From Butyricicoccus pullicaecorum (GTDB lineage Bacteria > Bacillota > Clostridia > Oscillospirales > Butyricicoccaceae): a stretch of 64,000 nt of DNA. Under the pieces are notes generated by a model. The model did no database searches, was not told where the DNA came from, and was given only the letters and a program-made list of their open reading frames with translations. Location of the stretch: the NCBI GenBank assembly GCA_018365995.1, contig JAGZIY010000008.1:19636-83635 (forward strand), written 5' to 3'. Both the position numbers and the translations under genes were made by a program. Shown here piece after piece: positions 1-8,146 of this stretch; positions within the stretch are counted from its first letter, which is position 1; each line of letters begins with the position of its first letter.

Positions 1-1
1 A

Positions 2-1699
2 ACAGCCAGTGTACTTGGCATCGAATCCCTGCAAATGGGCGTATTCGGTGGTATTCTGGTTGGTCTGGGTACTGCTGCGCTGCACAACCGTTTTTATAAG
101 ATTGAACTTCCACAAGTCCTCTCTTTCTTTAGCGGCACACGCTTTGTTCCCATTATTTCTTCCGCAGTGTATCTAATCGTTGGCATCTGTATGTACTATA
201 TCTGGCCTACGATTCAGATAGGTATCAACGCATTGGGTGGGTTTGTACTGGCTTCTGGCTATGCTGGCACATGGCTCTATGGTTTCATTGAGCGCGCACT
301 GATCCCGTTTGGTCTGCATCATGTATTTTATATTCCCTTCTGGCAAACAGCTGTTGGCGGTACGGCAATGATTGGTGGGCAGATCATTGAGGGCGCTCAA
401 AATATCTTCTTTGCCGAGCTTGCCAACCCCAATATCGCACATTTCTCTGTCTCCGCAACCCGCTTTATGTCCGGTAAATTCCCACTTATGATTTTTGGTC
501 TGCCGGGTGCAGCTTTTGCACTGTATCGCTGTGCAAAGCCGGAAAACCGTAAGGTCGTTGGCGGTCTGCTGTTAAGTGCCGCGCTCACCTCTATGTTGAC
601 TGGTATTACAGAACCGCTTGAATTTACTTTCCTGTTTGTCGCACCAATTATGTATGTCGTACATTGTGTATTCGCCGGCGCAGCTTATATGCTCATGCAC
701 ATGTTAAATGTTGGTGTCGGACTGACATTCTCTGGTGGTCTGATTGACCTGACTCTGTTCGGTATCATGCAAGGTAACTCCAAGACAAGCTGGCTCTGGA
801 TTCCCGTCATTGGTGTGTGCTACTTCGTGCTTTATTACTTTGTCTTTTCGTTCATGATTCGTAAGTTTGACTATAAAACGCCGGGCCGCGATGACAGCGA
901 AGTCAAACTGTATACCCGTCAAGACCTCAATGCACGTCAGGCAGATGAGAAAGCCGCAGGCGGTAACACTGCACTGTCCGCACAAATTACACAGGGCTTA
1001 GGCGGCAAGGACAATATCTCGGATGTTGACTGCTGCATTACCCGTCTGCGCTGTACCGTCAGGGATAGTTCTAAGGTAGATCAGGCATTGCTTAAGGCGA
1101 CCGGTGCTTCCGGTGTTCTGTGCAAGGGACAAGGCGTGCAGGTCGTTTATGGTCCTAAGGTTTCCGTCATCAAGTCCGAACTTGAAGCATATCTCTCCTC
1201 TGACGCATCCAACCATATTGCACCAACCACCACAGCATCCCCTGCCACATCATTTACAGTATACAGTCCGTTTGCCGGTCAAGTCGTGCCGCTTGAACAA
1301 GTACCTGATGATGTATTCTCTCAGAAAATGGTAGGCGATGGCTTTGCCGTTATTCCCGAGCAAGATGATGTCTTTGCGCCTGTGGATGGAGTCGTAACCA
1401 TGATCTTTGATACCAAGCATGCGTTCACAATCCAGACTGCTGGTGGAAGCGAAGTGCTTGTTCATATGGGACTGGATACCATCCGTCTAAATGGAGCACC
1501 GTTTGAGGTATACATCCAGCGGGGCGACTCCGTCAAGGTTGGTCAGCGCATCGCCAAAATGGATCGCGCTGTAATCGAAGCGGCTGGATATCAGACAATC
1601 ACGCCTGTTATTTTGGCTGACCTGAACAATCTCTCAAGCCTTAAATTCAGACAGCTTGGTACAGTCAAGTCCGGAGATGCCGTTCTGGATATCAGCTAA
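2..1699 (+). CDS. PTS sugar transporter EIICBA, alpha-glucoside/maltose type (5' end missing)
   Basis: Membrane permease that imports and phosphorylates a sugar with phosphate from HPr. The frame is open to the window edge, so the N-terminus of EIIC is missing. An internal ATG lies at 35. Numbering from that ATG, EIIC occupies about residues 1-285, with many hydrophobic segments and the GLHH and GITEPLEF signatures of the Glc/maltose/GlcNAc branch. EIIB follows; its phosphocysteine is in DVDCCITRLR near residue 334. EIIA follows at about 408-554 with the phosphohistidine in VLVHMGLDT (His477). All three phosphotransfer modules are therefore intact and fused in the order C-B-A. The EIIC sequence looks most like maltose or alpha-glucoside transporters of the MalP type, but substrate cannot be fixed from sequence alone. 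No catabolic partner lies downstream; any would be upstream of the window. Confidence 0.93.
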   Translation, partial: TASVLGIESLQMGVFGGILVGLGTAALHNRFYKIELPQVLSFFSGTRFVPIISSAVYLIVGICMYYIWPTIQIGINALGGFVLASGYAGTWLYGFIERALIPFGLHHVFYIPFWQTAVGGTAMIGGQIIEGAQNIFFAELANPNIAHFSVSATRFMSGKFPLMIFGLPGAAFALYRCAKPENRKVVGGLLLSAALTSMLTGITEPLEFTFLFVAPIMYVVHCVFAGAAYMLMHMLNVGVGLTFSGGLIDLTLFGIMQGNSKTSWLWIPVIGVCYFVLYYFVFSFMIRKFDYKTPGRDDSEVKLYTRQDLNARQADEKAAGGNTALSAQITQGLGGKDNISDVDCCITRLRCTVRDSSKVDQALLKATGASGVLCKGQGVQVVYGPKVSVIKSELEAYLSSDASNHIAPTTTASPATSFTVYSPFAGQVVPLEQVPDDVFSQKMVGDGFAVIPEQDDVFAPVDGVVTMIFDTKHAFTIQTAGGSEVLVHMGLDTIRLNGAPFEVYIQRGDSVKVGQRIAKMDRAVIEAAGYQTITPVILADLNNLSSLKFRQLGTVKSGDAVLDIS

Positions 1700-1731
1700 A
1701 CAAGAAAAACATTCAAACCTTATATTTGCAC

Positions 1732-1767
1732 GAGGCAGCATGGCTTTTGTCGCGCTGCCTCTACTTT
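1732..1767 (+). terminator. Terminator after the PTS gene
   Basis: GAGGCAGC (1732-1739) pairs with GCTGCCTC (1754-1761). A short pyrimidine run follows (TACTTTTAC). The T-tract is weak. Confidence 0.55.
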
Positions 1768-1919
1768 TACATCTTTAAAAGGTAAGCGGTAGCCGCTGAC
1801 CTGCTGATTTTCCATTTACTTCCTCTATTCAGCTATTTGCACAATTATCAAGCTTATTTTTTATGCATTTCCCACAATATCTTGCCTGCGTGCTTTTTAC
1901 ATTATATACAAAAATACAG

Positions 1920-1947
1920 TTGCATTTTTGTGCGAATCGCCTATAAT
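1920..1947 (+). promoter_or_regulatory. Promoter of the 33-codon gene
   Basis: TTGCAT (1920-1925), 16-nt spacer, TATAAT (1942-1947). Transcription would start near 1954 and give a leader of about 56 nt before the ATG at 2010. Confidence 0.65.
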
Positions 1948-2009
1948 ATAGGTAGAACAACAAAAGAGCCGCAAGGCACGAATTTGTATGAAGAAAAGGA
2001 GTTATTTTT

Positions 2010-2111
2010 ATGAATATCAAGAATTTTTTCCGCGGACTGTATGAACTCAACTACAACCTCAACCAGATGAACAATATCCGTACCTCTGCAAAAGCACGCC
2101 GCCACAAATGA
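2010..2111 (+). CDS. Small basic protein, 33 aa, unknown
   Basis: A 33-codon frame with all the parts of a free-standing gene: a sigma-A-like promoter, an AAAGGAG ribosome-binding site (about 1995-2001) eight bases before the ATG, and a strong intrinsic terminator at 2158-2197. The peptide begins MNIKNFFRGLYELNYNLNQ and ends in a basic stretch rich in Arg, Lys and His (AKARRHK). It has no signal peptide or membrane span and could form one amphipathic helix. I do not recognise it. Its promoter and terminator make it more credible than a random frame, but codon evidence is too short to be decisive. A small RNA that happens to contain a frame is the alternative. Confidence 0.6.
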   Translation: MNIKNFFRGLYELNYNLNQMNNIRTSAKARRHK

Positions 2112-2157
2112 AGGTATATTCAGGGTTGAGCCGATACAAACTCAAAAAATGTGTATA

Positions 2158-2197
2158 GACAGGCAAAGGTGATTTTTCAGCTTTTGCCTGTCTTTTT
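2158..2197 (+). terminator. Intrinsic terminator of the small gene
   Basis: GACAGGCAAA (2158-2167) pairs with TTTGCCTGTC (2183-2192), followed by TTTTT. It overlaps the 3' end of the convergent frame at 2177-2491. Confidence 0.85.
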
Positions 2198-2491
2198 ATT
2201 ATACTGCTTATTCCCATTGCGCGGCTTTGGAAAATCATTTCTGCGTGCCTGTACCACTTGTTCATACTGGAGCCCCAATCCTTGCAGAGTCAGCAAAGCG
2301 CGAATTTTCTGTTCCAACTGCACAGCAGTATAGAGTACCATAGAGTGGATTCCCGACTGCTCTAATTTTTCACGCTGCTCTCTTGTAACTCGGATTTGTT
2401 CCCCGCCTTTCCACAGTTCGTTGTGTAACAGGAAGGTTATGGTGCCATAAATTGTAAAAATGTCGCCAGCATCTAATTTTTTGATACGCAT
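2177..2491 (-). CDS. Hypothetical protein downstream of panE
   Basis: A frame of about 104 aa that begins 29 bases after the panE stop on the same strand. It lacks a signal peptide. The N-terminal half is mixed in composition and the C-terminal tail is basic and low in complexity (KPRNGNKQYNKK). I do not recognise a family. The start is uncertain: the ATG at 2491 is preceded by GGAAG only 3 bases away, and a TTG at 2506 would add five residues. The end overlaps the terminator arm of the convergent small gene, so both transcripts would share this hairpin. It may be a real second cistron of a panE operon or a chance frame. Confidence 0.45.
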   Translation of the reverse strand: MRIKKLDAGDIFTIYGTITFLLHNELWKGGEQIRVTREQREKLEQSGIHSMVLYTAVQLEQKIRALLTLQGLGLQYEQVVQARRNDFPKPRNGNKQYNKKTGKS

Positions 2492-2520
2492 ACGCTTCCA
2501 TTCCAATCCTGCTATATGCG

Positions 2521-3468
2521 TCAGGGAGAAACCGCAAACGCACCGGCATTTTTTTGCTCCAGCACACGAATCATATGATAAAACAAGTCATTTATAGGGG
2601 TCGGCACACCATGATCCCGCCCCAATCTGCACAGTGTGCCTGCAAGCATTTCCACCTCTGTCGGGCGTCCTGCCTCAATATCCTGCAAGGTGGAGGGCTT
2701 GCCCCATGCTGGTACACACTTTGCCAGCGCCCGCTGCTGCACCAAATCATTTTCATTCAGGTCAATGCCCACCGCATTGGCAACTGCAATGACCTCGCGG
2801 CATGCTGCCTCGCGAATCCAATTGGCATCGTTTCCGTCTGCATACCACGCCGCATAGGGAATCCCCAAAATTGCCGCTGATTGATTTTCGCTGATATTTC
2901 CCATATATTTGAGCCAAATATCGCGCACCATGTCCACAGGCACCTGATACCGAAGCCCTGCACGCGCAAACAAATCACACACCGGCTGCACCCTGTCGGA
3001 AATCGTCGGATTCTTGGCTTGTCCAAAGTAATATGTTCCCCTTTCCGGCGCATACGTACACACATTGCCCTCCATCAGGACGGCACGCCGCACAAGACCA
3101 TATAAAACCCTCTGCCAGCCATAAACCTCTGCCAGCATTTCCTCTGAACTGATGCCATTCAAAAAGGAAATAATCGTTGTCTGTGTGCCAACCTGATTGC
3201 GAATATCCTTGATTGCCTGCGGCAATGCGCCAAATTTCACAGCCACCAGCACAAGGTCTGCGGGCTCGGTCACGGTATCCGGTGCAATGATTTGAAACCG
3301 GCACGCCTGTCCGTTGATGACGACGCCCTCCCGTTCAAGACGCTCCCGTCTGGCACCGCCTGCAATGATGCGAAAATTTTCGAATCCCACCGCCTGACAA
3401 AGTTCTCTTGCAATCGAGCACCCAATTGCCCCCAATCCAATCAGCGCCACCGTTCTGATTTCTCTCAT
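2521..3468 (-). CDS. panE: 2-dehydropantoate 2-reductase (ketopantoate reductase)
   Basis: Cytosolic NADPH-dependent enzyme that reduces ketopantoate to pantoate on the way to pantothenate and CoA. The 315-aa protein is the usual length. The N-terminal Rossmann motif GLGAIGCSIA is near residues 11-20. The C-terminal domain carries the conserved helix start WLKYMGN, whose Lys matches the catalytic lysine of PanE, followed by N and S positions typical of the family. The ATG at 3468 is chosen because AGGAGGAGA lies just upstream; the frame extends further 5' but without a better site. No other pantothenate genes are adjacent. Some family members act on other 2-oxoacids, so strict ketopantoate specificity is inferred. 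Confidence 0.85.
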   Translation of the reverse strand: MREIRTVALIGLGAIGCSIARELCQAVGFENFRIIAGGARRERLEREGVVINGQACRFQIIAPDTVTEPADLVLVAVKFGALPQAIKDIRNQVGTQTTIISFLNGISSEEMLAEVYGWQRVLYGLVRRAVLMEGNVCTYAPERGTYYFGQAKNPTISDRVQPVCDLFARAGLRYQVPVDMVRDIWLKYMGNISENQSAAILGIPYAAWYADGNDANWIREAACREVIAVANAVGIDLNENDLVQQRALAKCVPAWGKPSTLQDIEAGRPTEVEMLAGTLCRLGRDHGVPTPINDLFYHMIRVLEQKNAGAFAVSP

Positions 3469-3606
3469 TGTATTCTCTCCTCCTCTATGCAAAATGTATC
3501 TGCTGCTATATTCCGGGACACGGCACAAAAATCCGTACTTTTCCCAGTTCCAAACCTATGATACAATAAATCTTAGAGAAATTCGACACATTGGAGAAAA
3601 CTTACC

Positions 3607-6168
3607 ATGAAAAAAGTCGTTATCGGGATTCTTGCCCATGTAGATGCAGGAAAAACCACCCTTTCGGAGGGCTTGTTATATCTCACCGGCACCGTGCGCA
3701 GGCTGGGGCGTGTTGACCACAAGGACGCTTTTCTGGACACAAACGCCATCGAACGGGAGCGCGGCATCACAATCTTTTCCAAGCAGGCAGTCCTCTTCCC
3801 AGCCGATGATTTTGAAATAACGCTGCTGGATACTCCGGGGCATGTAGACTTTTCCGCCGAGATGGAGCGCACCTTGCAGGTTTTGGATTACGCCATTCTG
3901 GTCATCAGCGGCACAGACGGGATTCAGGGGCACACCCTGACCCTATGGCAGCTTTTGCGCCAGCATCGTGTCCCCACTTTTTTATTCATCAACAAAATGG
4001 ATTTGTCCGGCGCTGACCACGATGCCCTCCTTGCCGATTTACAGGCGCAGCTTTCCGACGGCTGCATTGATTTCTGCGCCCCCGCCGAGGAGGTTGCCGA
4101 AGCCCTTGCCATGACCGATGAATTTCTGCTTACGCAGTATCTTGCAGGGCAGGCGCCTGATGAAACACAAATACAGGCAAGCATTGCCTGCCGCTCTGTG
4201 TTTCCCTGTTATTTTGGGTCTGCGCTGTCCCTAGCCGGAGTGGACAGTCTGCTGGAGGGCTTGACCCGTTTTACAAAATCTCCCTGCTATCCGGAGCCCT
4301 TTTGTGCGCGGGTATTCAAAATTTCACGAGACGAGCAGGGCACGCGCCTCACCCATCTCAAAATCAAGGGCGGCAGTCTGTCTGTACGCGCTATGGTTTC
4401 CGGCACCACCCAAAATCAGGCATGGCAGGAAAAAATCCATCAAATCCGCATATATTCCGGCACGCGGTTTCAGACTGCCGACGGTGCACAGTCCGGCACG
4501 GTCTGCGCCGTCACTGGACTGACCCAAACCTATCCCGGACAAGCGCTGGGCGCTGAGCCTGCGGACAATGCCGCCTTGCTTGCGCCCATTCTCAACTATC
4601 GTATTTTGCCTCCTGACGGCTGTGACAACCACACCCTGCTGTCCAAGCTGCGTCTGCTCGAGGAGGAGGACCCGCTCCTGCATGTTTTATGGAATGAGCA
4701 GCTGGACGAAATTCACGTACAGCTCATGGGACAGGTACAACTGGAGGTACTCACTCGTTTAATGGAAGAACGCTTTGGGCTTGCCGTAACCTTTGACCAT
4801 GGAAACATTGTCTACAAAGAAACCATTGAAGCGCCGGTCATCGGCATTGGACATTTCGAGCCGCTGCGGCACTATGCCGAAGTGCATCTGCTTGTGGAGC
4901 CGGCGCCGCGCGGCAGCGGCATCACACTGGATACCGACTGTCCCTCCGACCTGTTAGACCCCTCTGCACAGCGGCTGATTCTCACCCATTTGGCAGAGAA
5001 AACACACTGCGGCGTGCTCACCGGCGCTCCGCTCACCGATGTCAAGATCACGCTGCTCGCCGGACGCGCCCATGTCAAGCATACCGAGGGCGGCGACTTC
5101 CGACAGGCAACCTACCGCGCCGTGCGTCAAGGGCTTATGCAGGCAGACAGCCTGCTTTTGGAGCCTTGGTACACCTTCACCCTGCGAATTCCGCAAGGCA
5201 TGGTGGGGCGCGCAATGACCGATATCCAGCGCATGAGCGGCAGCTTCACCCCGCCTGAGATGCAGGGTGCATTTGCGGTGCTGTCCGGCGAAGCCCCTGC
5301 CGCATCGATGCGCGGGTATGCGGCAGAAGTGACTGCCTACTCAAACGGACGCGGGCAGCTCTCGTGCACGGTTGCCGGATATCGTGCATGTCATGATGCA
5401 CAGGCAGTGATTGCACAAAGCGGTTACGACCCCGAGCGTGACCTGCAAAATCCGCCGGACTCGGTATTCTGCGCACACGGCGCGGGCTACACTGTAAAAT
5501 GGAATGAAGTCCCCGCACATGCGCACGTAGATTCCGGACGGTTCCTGCAAGCCAGCCAACCCGAACCCGCTCCGCAGCGGGCAGCCGTCTGGTCTGGCGG
5601 CAGTGGTTTAGATGCCGAACTGGAAGAAATCTTTGTCCGCACCTATGGCCCCATCAAAAACCGTGGTATGGACGCTTTCCGGCAAAGCCAAAAACGCACC
5701 ATGCCGCCCGCTGTCGATTCCCTGTCACGTGTCAAACCAGACGATTACCTGCTGGTAGACGGCTACAATATTATTTTTGCATGGGACGAACTCAAGGCGC
5801 TCGCCGCAGAGGATCTGGACGCGGCGCGTTCGGCACTGATCCACGCGCTGAGCAACTATCAGGGTGTCAAGCATTGCCGTCTCATTCTGGTGTTCGATGC
5901 CTACCGTGTCAAGGACAACCCCGGCTCAGTCGAAAAACTGCATGGTATCCATGTCGTGTACACCAAAACCGCCGAGACTGCTGATATGTACATTGAAAAG
6001 GCGTCCTATGACCTGTCCCGCGCACATCGGGTCAAAGTTGCAACCTCGGACGGTCTGGAACAGGCAATCATTTTAGGGCATGGCGCAGAGCGCATCTCTG
6101 CAAACGACTTATATTGGGAGGTGCAGCAGGCAAACCAACAAATTCAGGATTTTCTGAAAAGCACCTAA
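3607..6168 (+). CDS. TetM-like translational GTPase fused to Rae1/YacP NYN endoribonuclease domain
   Basis: An 853-aa fusion. Residues 1 to about 680 follow the layout of ribosomal-protection GTPases (TetM/TetO, EF-G relatives): G1 AHVDAGKTT (10-18), G3 DTPGHVDF, G4 NKMD and a G5-like GSAL, then domains II-V. Where TetM has its SPVSTPADFR tip in domain IV, this protein has HVKHTEGGDFR, so classical tetracycline displacement is doubtful. After a linker with SLSRVKPDD, residues about 712-853 match YacP/Rae1 closely: LLVDGYNIIFAW, VFDAYRVKD, TKTAETADMYIE and VATSDGLEQ. The candidate metal-binding acidic residues D718, D764, D793 and D815 are all present. Rae1 of Bacillus subtilis cleaves mRNA in the ribosomal A site, so the fusion predicts a GTPase that delivers a nuclease to ribosomes; this is inference. 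GGAGA precedes the ATG. Confidence 0.88.
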   Translation: MKKVVIGILAHVDAGKTTLSEGLLYLTGTVRRLGRVDHKDAFLDTNAIERERGITIFSKQAVLFPADDFEITLLDTPGHVDFSAEMERTLQVLDYAILVISGTDGIQGHTLTLWQLLRQHRVPTFLFINKMDLSGADHDALLADLQAQLSDGCIDFCAPAEEVAEALAMTDEFLLTQYLAGQAPDETQIQASIACRSVFPCYFGSALSLAGVDSLLEGLTRFTKSPCYPEPFCARVFKISRDEQGTRLTHLKIKGGSLSVRAMVSGTTQNQAWQEKIHQIRIYSGTRFQTADGAQSGTVCAVTGLTQTYPGQALGAEPADNAALLAPILNYRILPPDGCDNHTLLSKLRLLEEEDPLLHVLWNEQLDEIHVQLMGQVQLEVLTRLMEERFGLAVTFDHGNIVYKETIEAPVIGIGHFEPLRHYAEVHLLVEPAPRGSGITLDTDCPSDLLDPSAQRLILTHLAEKTHCGVLTGAPLTDVKITLLAGRAHVKHTEGGDFRQATYRAVRQGLMQADSLLLEPWYTFTLRIPQGMVGRAMTDIQRMSGSFTPPEMQGAFAVLSGEAPAASMRGYAAEVTAYSNGRGQLSCTVAGYRACHDAQAVIAQSGYDPERDLQNPPDSVFCAHGAGYTVKWNEVPAHAHVDSGRFLQASQPEPAPQRAAVWSGGSGLDAELEEIFVRTYGPIKNRGMDAFRQSQKRTMPPAVDSLSRVKPDDYLLVDGYNIIFAWDELKALAAEDLDAARSALIHALSNYQGVKHCRLILVFDAYRVKDNPGSVEKLHGIHVVYTKTAETADMYIEKASYDLSRAHRVKVATSDGLEQAIILGHGAERISANDLYWEVQQANQQIQDFLKST

Positions 6169-6199
6169 CAAAAGAGACCGGCAAGCCGGTCTCTTTTAT
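6169..6199. terminator. Bidirectional terminator between GTPase-nuclease gene and chemoreceptor
   Basis: A 12-bp perfect stem (AAAGAGACCGGC, 6171-6182, with GCCGGTCTCTTT, 6185-6196) and a two-base gap. It has A and T flanks on both sides, as expected between convergent genes. Confidence 0.9.
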
Positions 6200-6201
6200 T
6201 C

Positions 6202-7890
6202 TTACTTCTTGATATTGAATGCCTTGGTCTGACTGCGTAGGATCTGCGACTGCGAGAACAATTCATCACTAATTGCGGAATTTTCCTCACTGCTTGCAGA
6301 GTTTGTCTGCACAACAGCAGAAATCTGCTCGATTCCCTGCGTAATCTGTGTGAGCGCCTCCGCCTCATCACGCACAACCTTTGCGATGCCGTCTATTTGA
6401 CCGCCCGACTGTGCCGCAAGACGCAGGGTCTTTTCCATGGTCTCAGAAACCTCTTTTACAATATCACCGCCGTGTTTTACTGCACTCATAGAATTTTCAA
6501 TCAATACCTTGGTTGCCTGCGCAGCCTCACTGGACTGACTTGCAAGGCTGCGCACCTCGTCCGCAACCACCGCAAAGCCCTTTCCAGCTGTTCCGGCACG
6601 TGCTGCCTCAACCGCTGCATTGAGTGCAAGGATATTGGTCTGGAAGGCAATGCTCTCGATGGTGCTGATAATCTTGCCAATTTCCTGCGAGGACTGATGA
6701 ATGTCTTTCATCGCAGCAATCATGTGGGACATCTGCTCGTTGCTGGTAGAAATCTGCACATCAGTTTGACGCGCATTGTCCTGCACCTCCTGTGCCGCTT
6801 TCGCATTTTTTCTTGCATTTGCAGAAAGCTCTTCCAGAGATGCGAGCAATTCTTCGACCGCACTTGCCTGCTCGGTTGCGCCCTGTGCCAGCGCCTGCGA
6901 ACTTGAGGAAATCTGTTCGGCACCGCTCGTTACCTGTGTCGTTGCTCTGTCAATCTGATAGATGGCTTCGGAAACCGCAGTGCTCATCTTTTCAATGGAC
7001 TCCTCAATGGAGCGGAAATCTCCAATAAATTTTGTAGACACCCTGACATCAAAGTTTCCCTGCGCCATTTCTGCCAAGATACGGTTGATATCCGATACAT
7101 AGCCATCTATCCGTGCAAGGGCATTACCCAAAGTCGCAGTGAGCTGCCCCAATTCATTTTGTCCATGATAGCTGAACTGCAAATGCAGATGTCCTTCCGC
7201 CAAGGGGGTACTCTCATTGGTGAGTGCCAGAATCGGACGCACCACATTGTGCAATACATAATGTATGAGGCTCATAAGGCATGCGAGAGAGGCAAGGAAG
7301 CACAGAATTACAACTGTCTGCATCACACGAATCGCACGATTCATGTGCTCTTTTGCCTCGGTATTCAATAACTCTGCCCGCTCAATGATCTTAACAAGCC
7401 TTAAAACCACCTGATCTACATTCTTGCGAATCGTGTTTTGATAATAGGACTGTGCAGATTCCGCATCGGTTTGCAGGGTAGAAAGCGCGTTCTTTGCAGA
7501 TTCATGCAGCTGTTTATGGAGTGGCTCGAGCTCGGTGCGCAATGCCAGAAGCTCAGCATCATCGGTTCCAGCATCTCCATAGAGCCACTGTCCCAGACTG
7601 CAAGTGGTAGGGTCTGTGCTTCCCGTGAACTCGGTTCCCGCATAGAGTGCATTACTGAGCAGTGTTGCCCAGTGATAATGTGCCACTTCCGCTGCCTGTG
7701 CAGCCTCTAGGATACCCGTTGCGCTTCCACTCTCCTTCTGCGCTGTGCGAATCCCATTGATGCCGATATTGACCGCTGCACAAAACATCAGTGAGGAGCA
7801 AAGCGCAGCCAAAACACGAATCCATACCGCGCGTTTAATACTCTGTTTTCCTCCAAACCTGCCTCCTGCGGGCTTCACATTTTCTTTCAT
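6202..7890 (-). CDS. Methyl-accepting chemotaxis protein with CZB-like zinc domain outside the membrane
   Basis: A 562-aa transmembrane chemoreceptor. TM1 is at about residues 22-45 and TM2 at about 188-210, with HAMP and then the signalling hairpin containing EIGKIISTIESIAFQTNILALN-like core sequence and AGKGFAVVADEVR. The segment between the membrane spans holds the chemoreceptor zinc-binding (CZB) pattern: HYHW (His71/His73), TTCSLGQWLYG (Cys97) and LHKQLH (His125/His129). CZB domains usually sit at the cytosolic C-terminus, so an extracytoplasmic copy is uncommon. GAGGGGGA lies before the ATG at 7890. It is monocistronic, with its own promoter. The ligand is likely zinc, or a redox or chlorine-type signal acting through the zinc cysteine; that is inferred from other CZB proteins. 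Confidence 0.9.
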   Translation of the reverse strand: MKENVKPAGGRFGGKQSIKRAVWIRVLAALCSSLMFCAAVNIGINGIRTAQKESGSATGILEAAQAAEVAHYHWATLLSNALYAGTEFTGSTDPTTCSLGQWLYGDAGTDDAELLALRTELEPLHKQLHESAKNALSTLQTDAESAQSYYQNTIRKNVDQVVLRLVKIIERAELLNTEAKEHMNRAIRVMQTVVILCFLASLACLMSLIHYVLHNVVRPILALTNESTPLAEGHLHLQFSYHGQNELGQLTATLGNALARIDGYVSDINRILAEMAQGNFDVRVSTKFIGDFRSIEESIEKMSTAVSEAIYQIDRATTQVTSGAEQISSSSQALAQGATEQASAVEELLASLEELSANARKNAKAAQEVQDNARQTDVQISTSNEQMSHMIAAMKDIHQSSQEIGKIISTIESIAFQTNILALNAAVEAARAGTAGKGFAVVADEVRSLASQSSEAAQATKVLIENSMSAVKHGGDIVKEVSETMEKTLRLAAQSGGQIDGIAKVVRDEAEALTQITQGIEQISAVVQTNSASSEENSAISDELFSQSQILRSQTKAFNIKK

Positions 7891-7965
7891 TTGAATTTCC
7901 CCCTCATCCCATGAATATATTTTTTGTATGCCCCATAAATCATACTGTTCAGGTGTATTTTATTT

Positions 7966-7995
7966 AGTATAGCACTTTTACACAAAGCATGTCCA
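7966..7995 (-). promoter_or_regulatory. Promoter of the CZB chemoreceptor gene
   Basis: On the minus strand TGGACA (7990-7995), 18-nt spacer, TATACT (7966-7971). The region 7996-8100 is AT-rich and holds no other element I recognise. Confidence 0.5.
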
Positions 7996-8100
7996 GTGAT
8001 TACACGCATTATTTTCTAATTTATGACAAAATATCTCTATTTCCGCAAACTCTGCTCTCATAACATATATATTTTTTACAACGGCTCTGTTTTCCGCAAA

Positions 8101-8135
8101 AAAAGCTGTCATCTGAAATCAGATGACAGCTTTTT
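8101..8135 (-). terminator. Terminator of glycyl-tRNA synthetase gene
   Basis: A 12-bp perfect stem GCTGTCATCTGA / TCAGATGACAGC (8105-8116 and 8119-8130) with A/T runs on both sides. Confidence 0.92.
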
Positions 8136-8146
8136 ACGCAGTGGAC

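Noticed and set aside
3607..6168. Simple annotation as a tetracycline resistance gene
   Set aside because: The domain IV tip differs from TetM/TetO and the protein carries an additional nuclease domain, so resistance cannot be claimed.
8038..8145. T-box or other riboswitch upstream of glyQS
   Set aside because: The region named lies downstream of the gene and is a terminator; the real upstream interval (9542-9656) is too short and lacks the T-box core.
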